A stretch of 64,000 nt of DNA from Peribolospora baueri. Taxonomy: Eukaryota; Basidiomycota; Peribolosporomycetes; Peribolosporales; Peribolosporaceae. How positions within the stretch are numbered: the stretch's first letter is position 1; every line of letters begins with the position of its first letter. This document shows, piece by piece, positions 23,815 through 36,200 of the stretch. The stretch is taken from contig JAMDHS010000058.1 in the NCBI GenBank assembly GCA_029717555.1, positions 1-64,000 of the forward strand, written 5' to 3'. The translations under genes were made by a program, and so were the position numbers. The notes below the pieces were generated by a model, which made no database searches, was not told the DNA's origin, and saw only the letters and a list, made by a program, of their open reading frames with translations.

Positions 23815-25726
23815 ATGTCCCCCGTCGCCCGCTCGGTCGCCCTTGTGGCGGTCGCCCTCCTTCTGGCCGCCTCGTCGTCCCCCTTCTCCACCAACGCTGC
23901 CCCCGTGTTCCCCGGCTTCGCCCTCAATAGCCGCGGCGACATCGTTTCCGTGGAGAGGGACTCGTCGTGCGCCAACGCGCCGCAGAGTTGCTCCAGCAGC
24001 TCGGTGTCTGTGAGTTTCGTTCGGATTCAGCTTCTTGGCCAAGGGCAGCGAGGCGATCATATGCGCTGAGGGAGGGAGGGGTGGGGGGTGCGCAGAGGCG
24101 GCTGAGAGTGTAGAAGGGCGTGTGGCGTATGTGCGTCAATGAGGTAGCCGAGCGCACAACGTCCGGCTAAGGGGCTTACGTTTGGATTCGAAAAGAGCGG
24201 TTTCAGGGATCGCGGCGTGCCCTTGCGGCCATTCTATGATGTCACGGCGTGGAATATTCTCAGCAGAGTCCTTGGGTAATCTGGTGGACGCTCGTCGCCG
24301 TACGCCGCTGTGCCTTCGGATCACGACGAGGGGAAGGACTGCAAAAAGGCGGCGCTGGTTGGCTGCGTCCTCGAGAAACCATTTCGCATGACGGGGGATG
24401 CTTCTGTGACAATGCGTCCGATGCCTAACCCTTTTCCCGGTTCTCCCCTCTTTCCTTTCACAAAGGACACCTGCTGCACCAACTCGCCCGGCGGCCTGCT
24501 GCTTCAGGTCCAGTTCTGGGACACCAACCCCGTCACCGGTCCGAGTGACTCGTGGACTATCGTACGTTTCCTTATTCGTCTTGGCCTCCTTCCTCCCTTG
24601 AGCCTGACTGTCCTGATCATAATTCTTTCGTCGTGGCCTCTTTGCTTTTGCCGCTCAGCACGGCCTTTGGCCCGACAAGTAAGTTGAGCGTCTTCCCATC
24701 GCACTTTGCTGTGCATGCCTAAATTTGCCCTTTTCTTCTGCTGCCTTCGACAGCTGCGATGGGACCTACGGCAGCTCCTGCGATCCTAGCAGGAAGTACA
24801 GCAACATCACCCAGATCCTGGACGCCGCCGGCCAGTCCGACTTGGTCAAGTACATGAACACGGTGAGTGGTGATCTCTTGCCTTGTAACCGCGATGTACA
24901 GTAACGAAGAGGAGGCCCTCGCTGACCGGTCTCCGATTTTCCAAATGTCGACAACAGTACTGGGTCTCCAATGACGAGTCTCCCGAAGCTTTCTGGGAGC
25001 ATGGTGAGTGACCCCTATTTCTATGGTGCTCAAACCGCCTCCTTTCCTCCACAGGCGTGCGATCCTGATGGTTTCATTCGTCTTTTAGAATGGAGCACGC
25101 ACGGTACCTGCGTCTCGACGTTGGACCCCAGCTGCTACACGAACTACCAGCCGCAAGAGGAGGTCGTCCAGTTCTTCAACACCACCGTCAGCCTCTTCCA
25201 GAGTCTGCCTACCCACACCTGGCTCGCCGATGCCGGCGTCACCCCAAGCGATTCTACCACGTACTCGCTCCAGCAGCTCAATGATGCCGTGAGCAAGAAC
25301 ACTGGTCACGCCGCTAGCTGGCAGTGCAAGAGCAACACGCTTTAGTGAGTCAGGAAAACGAGGGATGGGAGCCATCTGACTGTCGTCGCGGAGAGCGTGA
25401 AGATGCTGACCATTATCCCTTCTCCTTGGACGTTCCGCGCTGGCAGCCAAGTCCAGTACTATTACAACACCGTGGGCCAATCCAACAACGTCGGCGCATT
25501 CGTTCCCGTGGACCCGATCAGCTCGGACACCAACTGCCCCAGCTCGGGCATCCAGTACCGTGAGTCGCCGGGCCCCGGTGTGACGGGGGTCAAAGATGGA
25601 TCATTGTCGGCTTGTCGTCCTTGCTCTCGCTCAATCAAGCCTCCGTTCCCCTCACGATCTTTGTCTTCATTCACATTCACAGCCACCAAGACCGGCGGCT
25701 CCTCTGGCGGCAATGGCGGCCGGTAA
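23815..25726 (+). CDS. Secreted ribonuclease T2
   Basis: Eight exons: 23815-24009, 24466-24561, 24659-24678, 24754-24862, 24958-25003, 25089-25344, 25447-25559 and 25683-25726 (879 nt, 292 aa). A signal peptide (Ala/Leu-rich, ending near STNAAP) leads into a Cys-rich N-terminus (DTCCTNSPGG) and the two RNase T2 catalytic blocks: CAS I HGLWPD and CAS II EWSTHGTC. Both catalytic His residues and the Glu are present. The enzyme cuts single-stranded RNA to 2',3'-cyclic phosphates, outside the cell or in the vacuole. CAS I is encoded by a 20-nt exon, and CAS II begins directly at an exon border. A 456-nt first intron is several times longer than its neighbours. The C-terminus is short and Gly-rich. 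The start at 23815 is the first ATG and gives the signal peptide. Confidence 0.95.
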
Positions 25727-26426
25727 TTAGCCCAGGATGGAAACGCTCAGAGGACAGGTCACGGGCGGCGGCGGCGCTAACTAAACCGCCAAGTGCATAA
25801 GCAGTCGCTAGCATTCGGAAGGTGATTCTGCCTTCTCCTTTAGTCTGCCTTCTCTTGTGCCGAGGTCTGCCCTCCTCGCACCTACCTCCCTCCTTCTCTC
25901 TTTTCTTCTCTTACGCATTTCCGGACGATTTGCCTGATATCGTCCGGAAACTCTTGTGCGCTTTTTGTTATGCAACCCTTCTGGCCGGCGGCTGAATCCG
26001 CTCTGCTAGGCGCGACTGTGGAATGAAACATGAATGGATGATCTTCGCCGTCGATCTCGGGTGTGGCATACAGAGTGGAGAGAAGTGCCGTTGGAGAGCC
26101 GAGCGCCAAAGGCGCTTGTCCATATCTATCTATCCTTACATGCGACTGGGAGCATTACAGTGGTGGGTTGCGCTCGGGGGACCGTCTGGGTTGGCTGCGG
26201 AAGTAGACGGCATGAAGCGCTCGAAGGACGTCGACGGCCGACGACGCTGCGAAGATTGGACGAGGCATTTGCCCGTGCCGCCCATCCTTATCCCTGCCCT
26301 TCACCTCTCCTCCTCGTCATTACTATCACTGCCCCCATCGCCCTCTCTACCACAAGCCCATCGAAAGCCATCGATCTCTCCGGGCGCCCGCGCGCTTGCC
26401 CCTGCCCTGACTCTCACCCCGCCCTC
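25727..26426. other. Intergenic region, no gene seen
   Basis: About 700 bp, tandem spacing between RNase T2 and the Zrg17-like gene. Nothing beyond a pyrimidine-rich leader (26280-26420) is apparent. Confidence 0.6.
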
Positions 26427-29400
26427 ATGAGCTCCGACGACCAAGCCCAAGAGATCGCGAAAGAGAAGAAGCACAAGAAGTCGTGAGTGAGCGAGCCGAG
26501 CTCCACCACACACACCTTTCCTTTTCTCTTCTGCTGCCCCTGCTCCCGCTCCTTTTACTCCTCTCTGACCGTTCCCGGTGGTGCTCCCTTGACAGCGTCC
26601 GAAGCCTCACCCGGGAATACGAGGCCAACATCACTCCGACGACGCCCATCGCCGTCGGATCGTCCACCGGCGGCTCTCTTTCCCTCCTTCCCTCATCAAC
26701 TCACGTTCCTTCTCCTTCCGCATCTCCCATTCTCTCCACTTTTTCGTCTATATCCTCTTCATCCCCTCAAGGCACCGGCGACCTCGCTGGACTAGATCGC
26801 TCCACATCGGAACGCCTTCTCAATACCCCCATACCCTCCTCGTCCCCGTCCACCTCCCCACTCCCCGGATCTTCTCCCCTTCTCACGCCCTCCACGGCCT
26901 CCCGATCTCCCATCTCCCACTCGCGCTCCCCGTCCTCCCATCTCTCCGCGCCACCGCCCTTGCCTCTACCCGTTCGCCCGCCTGGCTCTGGTTACCGAGG
27001 CCGAAAACAGAGCATCGACCAGCCCAACTCTCTCCTCGGTATTGTACCTCCCGAAGAGGACCCGACGGCGATAGACATTACCGGACCGTTGTCGCGTCCC
27101 ACCGTCGTCGAGCCCTCCTCCCCTTCTTCGCGCGACAGCGGCATGGTTGCTCACGCGAGCGGGCTCCAGACCTCGCCTTCTGGAGAGAACGTGGAGAGCA
27201 CGTCGCCGCTCGGGGGTCCGTCCGATCGAACCAGACCGATCCACAGACGCATGGGAAGCAAGGAGACCTTCCTTCCCACCGTATCCGTCTCCATGGCCGA
27301 CGTCGGTTCAGGCGAAGACGAAGCTCCGGAGGAGAGCGAGCCTCACCACCAGCACCACCATCATGTAGGCCCCGCCGGTGGACGGAGTGAAGACGAAGAG
27401 TTCGAGTCTTTTGACACCGTCGGCGACCTCTCTTCTTATCACCCTCCCTCCGGTCTTGACTCGACCGCGAACATGACTGTCGCTCAACGCCGAGAACACT
27501 CTCGCAAGCACAGTCGGGCGCACTCGCGCAATCTTAGCGTGTTCTTCCCTCAACCCGGCCAGTCCCTCGGTGAGGTGGATGAGAGCGAGGGCGGCGACGA
27601 CTTGAGCGGTGCCGGGTTCGGGGGGCGAGCGCCGGCCTACGGACCTGGAAGACCAGAGGCGCCCGTCATCGAGATTCCCTCGCCATCTCCCGCCTCTTCC
27701 ACTTTCGGCGATGCGCCGAGCCCAGGGCCGTCAAGGAGAGGTCACCACCACAAGCACAGCGTCAGCCACAACTTTTTCAGTTTCCTCGACCCGACGCAGA
27801 CTAACCCCGCTTTGCGCTCTCACGGCCATACCAACGGCGAAGCTCAGCCTCTCGGATCGCCAGGAGACGGCCCTGCGCACCGACCCATTCTCAACTCGGT
27901 CGCGTTGGGCGTCTCGCCCTCTGACGCCGTTGGACTGGGCCTCGTCCCCGGCGATGAAGGCGAGCTCCCGAACGGCTCTCCAGATCGCCGTCGCAGCGCT
28001 TGGCGCGCCTCGCCGCTCTCCCCTTCCTCTCCTTTCGGCTCTGCGACTGCGTATCCCTTCCCGGTCGGCTCTTCCGTCCCTCCGTCCCTCCTCTCCCAAT
28101 TGATACACCTTCCCCGCACTCTCCTCGCCCCGCTTTTCTTCGGCTCCCTCCACTTTACCCTTGGCGCTGCACTTTGGGTCGCGGGACAGAGTGGCGACTC
28201 TCTCGCCGTCACTGGGCTGGGCTACCTGGTTGTCTTTGATGCCTTTGGCGTTCTTAGCACGATAGCAGCCTTGCTCGTCAAGGCGAGATTAAGGGGCGCG
28301 GAGAGTTCCGTTCGGAGGCCTTTTGGGTGGGTGCATGACCATCTGGTTCTATTTCCTCGCATTGTGCTTTCGATTCGAGGTCGCTAACGAAGCTGTTTCT
28401 GTTTTTTTACTGGCATTCTTTCGCGGAACAGCACCCAGCGCATAGAGACGCTCTTTCACTTCATGCAGTCCATCTACCTCATATTCGCCAGCGTCTACGT
28501 ATGCAAAGAGAGCATTGAACATGTCTTGCTCAGCGGGAGCGAAGAGCATGGCGAAGATGAGGGGTAAGCGAGCTCATCTTTTTTATTTGAAGAATGGTTC
28601 CGATTGGCTGACACTGCTGCCTCGGCCGCCTGCTCAACGGTTTTGCGTGTAACTTTTGTTCTCGACCCTTGGACGAACAGTCTCGCCCTTCCGACGACGC
28701 TTCTCGCCCTGGCCACGACCTTTTGCATCATTTCCAATATCGTCCTCCGGAACCACTCCAAGCTCGTGGCCGCCGTGGGAGTCTCCACTGCCGCCTCGGC
28801 CCAACTCCGCTCCACCACTCCCGCCCACCGTCGCACTCATTCTATGCTATCTGCGCCCAGCTCCAGCTCTGCTGCCCCGCTTCTGAGGTTGCTCGCCAAC
28901 CCTTTCAGCTTGACGGTCTTGTTCTTCAGCGGTGTCCTCTTGCTCGCCAGTTTGGCGTTGCCGCCGTGAGTCTCTTTCTCTCCTCTTGCTTCCTCCCAAG
29001 GCCTGTTCGTCATCCTTTATTGATTTTCCGCCTTTTTTTTTCTATTCACATGGCTTATTCAGCGCCCAAGCGGCAGGATTAGACAAAGTCCTGGCGGGGC
29101 TGGAAAGCGTGAGCATGTTTTACATCGCCTACCCCGCCTCGGTCGCCCTCGGCAAGGTTCTACTCCAGACGGCGCCTAACGCACACCAGAAGCAGGTCGC
29201 TGCGTTCTGGAACGCCGTTCGAGAGGTGAGTCGCCTTGAACGTGCATGGAAGCATATCGCCGTTTTCGCTGATCATCAGACTTGGCATCTTTTCTTCGTG
29301 CTTTCGTCCCAGCTCGAAACCAATCCACTCGTAACTTTCATCTCACCACCCCACCTCTGGCAGTTGACCCCCTCCCTCCCGTCCCTCTCTGACGGCCCTT

Positions 29401-29654
29401 CCTCGTCTCACCGGCATCGTCGCGCACGTCCCTCTCTTTCCTCCTCATCCACGTCCACGCTCGTTGGCACGCTTCACGTCAAACTCCGGCCTCAGGCGAC
29501 GGACGCGGACGTTCTCGAGATCACGAGGCTCATCTGGGAGGGCGCCGGGCGGGCTATTGGGGCGTTCAAGGGCGGTAGGATACCGGGCGGACCTGGAGGG
29601 GATGGGTCGCAGGGGGAGTTAACTGTCGAGGTCACCAGGGAGGGGATCCACTAG
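26427..29654 (+). CDS. ZRG17: Zrg17-like cation diffusion facilitator protein
   Basis: Six exons: 26427-26482, 26596-28326, 28432-28563, 28681-28965, 29063-29225 and 29313-29654 (2709 nt, 902 aa). A long Ser/Pro-rich, disordered N-terminus (~540 aa) precedes a multi-pass membrane region with CDF features: FGVLSTIAALLVKARLRG, the loop RRPFGTQRIETLFHFMQSIY, and paired hydrophobic helices around FCIISNIV and LTVLFFSGVLLLASLALPP. A cytosolic CDF-like C-terminal domain follows (VGTLHVKLRP...ADVLEITRLIW). In yeast, Zrg17 pairs with Msc2 to load zinc into the ER/secretory pathway. The canonical HxxxD metal ligands in the second helix are not visible (Leu replaces His ahead of the Asp), as expected for the non-transporting partner. 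The assignment to Zrg17 rather than another CDF is inference. Confidence 0.72.
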
Positions 29655-30203
29655 CTGGGGCCACGTTGCCCTCGCCGCCTTCTACACCGAGACAAAAGGT
29701 CATCGCACCTTCTTCGTCGCTCTTTACGCTTATTCTTAGCTTGCACATCAAGGGACCGTCTCGCTCCTTTCATCGTCACCACACACCGTCGTCGCTCCTT
29801 CCTCGCTTCCGCCGCCCTGTCTCTATCTATACATGCTTGTCTCTTCGCTCTTCTGAACAACGCGGAAGGTGCCGAGACGATTAATAATAGAGGCTTGCAC
29901 CCCTTGCGCTCGAGTTTGTGGTCGGATGTACGGGCGAAGGCAATGCAACCTTGAATATGACGGTGCCTGTCCGGCGCAGTTCGTCCCGCTCGTCGAGTAG
30001 GGTTAGGGTCGTGACCTGGCTGCGTTCGCGAGCGCCGGTCGAAGCGATCGTCGGTCATTCCGGGCGACCCTTGTATACTGACCACCGACCTCCGTCATAG
30101 ACCAGTTTTTCCCACTTCCTCTTGGTTTCCATTTCCCAACCCTTCCTTCTTTATCTTTGACCATCTCTACGACACCGCCTTTGCTTGGTCATCGCTGCTC
30201 GCC
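29655..30203. other. Intergenic region upstream of the Pan1/intersectin gene
   Basis: About 550 bp between tandem genes, pyrimidine-rich near 30110-30180. No RNA gene or frame is supported. Confidence 0.6.
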
Positions 30204-33200
30204 ATGTACGGTCAGGGCGGGCAGTGGCAGCAGCCCGGTATGGGGCAAGGCTTTCAGGTGGGCGACGGCGCCTCGTCTCCCTTCTTCTCCCTCCCCTCGC
30301 ATTTCCATCAAAACTGACCCGCTCATCCCCCCTTCGTCTCTGATCACAGCAGCCTATGATGCCCCAGGTCACCGGATTCCCTGGGCAACAACAGATGCAG
30401 CCCCAGGTCACCGGGTACCCTGGGCAACAGCAGATGCAGCCCCAGGCCACCGGGTACCCTGGGCAACAGCAGATGCAGCCGCAGGCCACCGGGTACCCTG
30501 GGCAACAGCAGATGCAGCCGCAGGCCACCGGGTACCCGGGACAGCAGCAGATGCAACCCCAGGCCACCGGATACCCGGGACAGCAGCAGATGCAACCCCA
30601 GGCCACCGGATACCCGGGACAGCAACAGATGGCCCAGGGTTACCAGCAGCCGCAACCACAGCAGCAGTTCGGCGGCGCCGGCGCCGGTCTTCTCCAAGCC
30701 AACCTTGCTCAGCAGCGTTTCCTCACCCCGTCTCCCGGCCTTTCACAGCAGCGCACAGGAAGCGCGGGACACATGCCGCAAGCGACGGGCCACCCTGGGT
30801 TTAGCGGCGCTGGTCTCGCACCACAAGCGACCGGCTACCCTGGCGCCGGCTCGCTCATGGCGCAAGCCACGGGGCTCGTGCCGCAAGCCACAGGCTTTCC
30901 GGGATACCGCGACCCTCGACTGGCGCTCATGAGCAGCCAGTTCATGCCCGCTGCCAACCTCCCCTTCGCACCCTCCCCTGGCAACGTCCAGTTTAGCGCC
31001 AGTAGCATGCCGGCGAGTAGGTTCGGAGCGAGCTTCCAGGATGTCACCACTCAGCATGCCCAGCAGCGAGGCGGAGCACCCCCAAAGGTGCCTTGGGTGC
31101 TCAGTAAGGAAGAGAAGAAGAACTACGATCAGATCTTCCGCGCTTGGGACCAGAGAGGCACGGGCTTCATCAGCGGCGATATGGCGAGGGAGGTGTTCGG
31201 ACAGAGCGGACTTGACAGAGATGACCTGATGAAGATTTGGTGAGTGAAGTGAAGAGACGACCCTCTGAGGAGTCTCCTCGTGTACGCACGCCACACACTG
31301 ATTGTCACTACTACCTGTCGCTCGTCGCAGGCACCTTGCCGACGGTGAAAACCGGGGCAAACTTAACCTCGCCGAGTTTCACGTTGCTATGGGCCTCATC
31401 TACCGGCGGCTCAACGGCAATGAAATTCCTGACCAGCTTCCCACGGAGCTTGTCCCACCCTCGGCTCGTGATCTTAACGACTCTGTCGACTTTCTCAAGG
31501 ACCTTCTCAAGAAGGACACCAATGTTCGGCAGACCACCGGCCTCAATATCCCTGAAGTGGGCAGCAACAAGGGTCAGAGCTATGCGAAGGCCCATTCCTT
31601 CCACGACAATCCCGTCGCTCCGTCGCGAAAAGATGCCACGGTTTATCGCCACGACGACAATGAGGTGGGCGGCTACAAGTCCTCTTCTCGCCACCTCGAC
31701 CGCAAGACCGTCCGCTTCGAGGGCCAGTCGGCCATGGATGACCTGAGCGAGATGAAGCGTCAACTCCAGAACACGTCAAAATCCTTCGAAAAGGCCAACG
31801 ACAAGACTGACGAGGACCGCGAGTTGGAGCGCGAAATGGACGATCTTCGCCACCGTATCCGGCGTGTACAGGATGACCTCGCCTACATCGAGAAGCGCGG
31901 AGGGCCCGGTTCGGACGATGAGAGGAGGCGCCTGGAGAGAGAGCACCTCCAGCTCCTCTACGAGCGCTTGCCTCAACTCGAGAAGAGGATGGAAGAGAAG
32001 CAAAGGAGGGATCACGACAGGAGCTTAGACTTGGCCAGGGATCGTGATCGGAGGAACAACAGCTACTCTCGCCACAGGGACGATGACCGCGACAGATATG
32101 ACTCGCGGTATGACGACCGCGGCTACGACCGCCGGGGTGGAAGGGACAGGGACGATGATCGCGGCTATCTCCGTGGAACGTACGGACGCTACGGCGAGGA
32201 TCGGGACCGTGACCGTGACCGTGACCGTGACCGTAGCCATGACCGTGACGACGACCGCGAGCGTGAGCGGGGTCGGTACGACTATGACCGCCGGGATCGT
32301 CCTCGCAGTCCCGTCCGTGGCGAGGGTCGTGGATCCGCGCCGCCGCCTCCACCGCCCCCGAGCGCGCCAGCAACAGCACCTCCACCGCCGCCTCCGGCCC
32401 CGTCAGCGTCGGTGTCTCCCCCTCCCGCCGCCGCTTCTCCCAAGCCCGACCTGTCTAAAATGACACCGGAAGAGAGAAAGACATACATCCGCGCCGAAGC
32501 ACAGCGCAAGATTCTAGAGCGTCAGCGCGCTCTGGGCGTAGCTGCTCCCTCGTCACCTTCCATCGACACTTCCGTTCAGGACCGTCTTGAAGTCGACAGG
32601 GCCGAGGCGGCCGCTCGCTCTGCCCAGGCCGATCGCGAGGCGGCAGAGAGAGAGAAGTTGCGCCAGGCCAGACTGGAGGAGCAGCGCTTGGCCAAAGAGA
32701 AGGCTTCGCTCGGCTCGGTCAAGCACGAGGTCGAGAAAGAGGCTCAGGAGGAGAAGCATCAAGACAGCGACGGTGTTGCGCCTACTGAGCCTACTCCTAC
32801 TATCGTTGCGGAGGCAAAGAAAGACGCTATCGACGAAGAGGAGGAGATGATTCGTCGGCGTGAGGCTGTTCTGGCAAAGGAGAAAGCTGAAAGGCTGGCC
32901 AGGCTTGCCAGACTCGAGCAGGAAGAAGAAGAAAGCCGCAGGCAGGAAGAGGAGTTCAAAAAGCGCAAGGAGATGTTCTCCAACAAAGCCAAGGCCTCTG
33001 CGCCCGCGCCTCCGCCCAGCAGGAAGAGTGGACCTCCGCCCCCGCCTCCACCTAGTAGGAAGGCGGCCCCTACCACTTCGGCCACTCCTCGTCCTCCTGC
33101 CCTAGCGGCTCCCGCGGTGGTATCTCCCCCAGCTGAGCCCGCATCGCCCGCGCCGCCCGCACCGCCCGCACCGGCAACCGCCCCCACCCCGGTGAAGTCC

Positions 33201-36200
33201 CCTCTCACCACGCCGAGCGGCTCGAGCACGAATCCCTTCCACAGACTCGGTGGCGTCGGTGCGGCAGCCTCTCCGGCTGCGTCGACACCTTCGGGAGCGG
33301 ATACGAACCCGTTCTTCAAGATGTCCAACGCCGCCGGATCCTCGCTCCCTCCGCCTGCCCGCCAGTCTCCCTCCGCTTCTGCGCTCCCTGCGCCTCCTGC
33401 TCCTCCTGCTCCTCCCGCTCCTCCCGCGCCTCCCGCGCCTCCCGCTCCTCCCGCTCCTACTCCATCGGCCGCACCCAAGGCACCGACGCCTCTGCCTCAG
33501 AATGCCAAAGACGACGAGTGGGACATCGTCGAGGAACGCTCGGATGACGGAGATTCGAGTGACGATGAGGGTACTAGCACCCGCATGAAGAGGCAAAACC
33601 TGGCACAGCAACTATTCGGTGGCATCATGCCTGCTCGGTCTGGCTCGGCTACCGAGTCTGCTGGCAGTCCAGTCACCCCTGCACCCGCAAGCCCATCTGC
33701 CAGCGCTGGTGTCCCTCCGCCTCCTGCTCCTCCGGCGCCCGGTGCACCTCCTCCACCCCCCGCAGCACCCGCGGCGCCTCTGCAGCTCGGTGGGGGCGAT
33801 CCGTCCGTCCGTGGAGCTTTGTTCGCCCAGATTCAGGGCGGCGCTAAACTCCGTAAGACTTTGACAAATGACCGTTCTGGCGCGCCTGTGTCAGGTAAGG
33901 TCATTGGCAGCGCTGAACCTCCAGTGCAGACCTACGTCCCGTCGCCTCGCGAGCCTTCGCCGCCCCCGCCCCCGCCTTCTGTCCCGGCTGAGCCCGTAGC
34001 TGTCGCTCAGCCTGAAGCAGCAGAATCTTCACCGCCGGCCCCTCCTGCCCCCGAGGCGGCTAGTGGCATGGAGGATCCAACTCCGAATCCTAACGTCAAT
34101 CGACAAAGCGTCGATTGGTACGGCAGCTTGGCCGCCGACGGCATGCACCATCAACCCCCTTCCCAGCCACCTGCAGAAGATTTGCAGGCACTCCAGGAAG
34201 AGACAGAGCCTGCAGAAGAACCTGCGGCCGATGCGACCGAGTCCACCTCGGGTGCTCTGGATGACATTGACCTCGGACGAGGTGGGTAACTCTTGGAGCG
34301 CATTACTGGATCAGGTTACACTTTTCGAAGACGATTCTGTCCGTATGTTGACTATTTCGTTCCAATCGGCTCTGCAGAAATCCGCGTCCGCACCCTTTAT
34401 CCTTACACGGGTCAGCGTGACGAGGACCTGGCGTTTGATGAAAATGTCGTGGTGCTTGCTCATCCTGCGAAGGACCCCGATAGCGATTGGTGGTACGGCA
34501 CCCAAGTCAAGGACGACAAGAAGGGTTACTTCCCCAAAACTTATGTCGTGGCGATGGAAAATGGTGAGTGCCCGCCTGTCTTTATTTGGATGCACATATG
34601 GCTCTGCGATCAGTTCTGAACATGACGACGTCCCTTCCTTTCTTTTCGGTCGCGCATGTATAGCTGTTCAAGCTAAGGCTCTTTACGACTACTCCGGTGC
34701 CTCTGCTGAGGAGGCCACTTTCTCAGCCGACGACATTTTAACAGTGGTCGACCGTGAAGATGCAAACTGGTGGAAGGTCGAGAAGGCTGACGCGATCCTT
34801 ATCGCTCCCGCCACGTACCTGGAGGTCATTGGGGGTTAGTAAAATGGACTCGATTCGGTTCGGCTCTTGCGAGCGATCGCTCGGCGCGATCTGGGTTGCT
34901 GCGATTGTCTCGGGCGACGACACGTCCCTTCACTCGTTTTTTTTTCTCCTCTTCCGTCTGTTTCACTCGCTTCGGGATCGCGTTCCTTTTTTCAGTTCCA
35001 TTCGCGGCGTGATCCATGATTCAGTGCATGCAGGCTTGCTGAGTCTTGTCTGCTCCCCTCCTTTTTTCCACATGTACTTCCTTTGCGAACGAACGGAATT
35101 CAATTTACTTCGGTCAACGGACGCTCACCGATGCTGTCCACCTATCACCTGTCGCCTGCAGATCGGTCGGCCGACCTTCAAGTCCCAGCCATACTGCCTC
35201 CGCCGCCTCAAGCTTCATTGCAAGCGACGGAGGTCCCGACCACAGCTGTTCACCCCACGGACACAGACGTAGACGAAGAGGCGAACGAGGACGATACGAG
35301 TGACGAGAACTCCTTCTTCACCGGTAGCGAGGGCGAAGAGACGTCCGAGACTTCATCAGACGACGAGGAAGAAGGCAATCCGCAAGAGGATAAGGAGAAG
35401 CGCGAGCAAGAACGTCTCCGCGTTCTCGAAGCGGCCGGTCTTTTGGTAAGAGAGGAACCAGGCAAGCAAGCGTCCACGGTCCTGCGCCGCAAATCTACGA
35501 AGTCCAAAGGTCCTCGTCCTCGACGGCCTCGTCCTGAACGCCCGGAGCGCGAAGTCCCCAAGATGCCATCAAGGGCCCGTAAGCCTTCTGCGCGACCCGA
35601 CAAGAAGTTGCCACCCATCCCGACACAAGAGTCCGAACTGAAGACGGAGGATGCCTACGATCGGTACCTCAAGCTCTCCAACGAGATCGCACTGTCCCAA
35701 TCACATTCGTCCAGTTCAATAGGATCAGCCGTCTCTCCACCGTCCATTTCCGTCTCTGGTGAACCGCATTCTCGCTCGGCCACACCCGGCTCTCCCCATT
35801 CATATCGCGACGCGTCGTCGCCCAACTTACACGATGCGGAAAGCTCCAGGCTCTCTGCTTCGTCGCTCCTCTCCACTATTCGATCCGGCGGCCGGAGGAA
35901 ATCCAATGCGAGCCCTGGCGGAGAGCGGAAATTTTCCTCGTCCCTGTCCACTTCGCTCATCAGCAGTCCAGTTGCGTCTGGGTCTGGACCAAGCTTTGCT
36001 CCGACAAGGGCAGAGTCTCCCGCTCTGGGGCACACGGTGAGTTTCTCTCCTCGCCGCTCGATGATCATGCTATGTTTGAATTGTGAGGACGAGACTTCTT
36101 TCCTTGGTTTGTTTAGTCATGGTCTAGTATCGTAGGCAAGGAGGCTGTGGATGCGATCCCTGACAAGGAGCGAAAACGCCAGGAGGTGAGCCGGCCTCTC

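Noticed and set aside
29998-30012. TTAGGG-like wording suggesting telomere repeats
   Set aside because: Only about one and a half units, not an array; the same holds for the single CTAACCCTA near 49905.
30356-30625. Regular 39-bp repeats as a CRISPR-like array
   Set aside because: Units are directly tandem without spacers, lie inside a coding exon and the genome is fungal.
34840-35160. Two separate genes (Pan1 without DH-PH, and a stand-alone RhoGEF starting near 35083)
   Set aside because: The 34834/35162 junction keeps phase and gives the intersectin domain order; the frame around 35083 reads through the acceptor with no signal of a true start. Kept as an alternative only.
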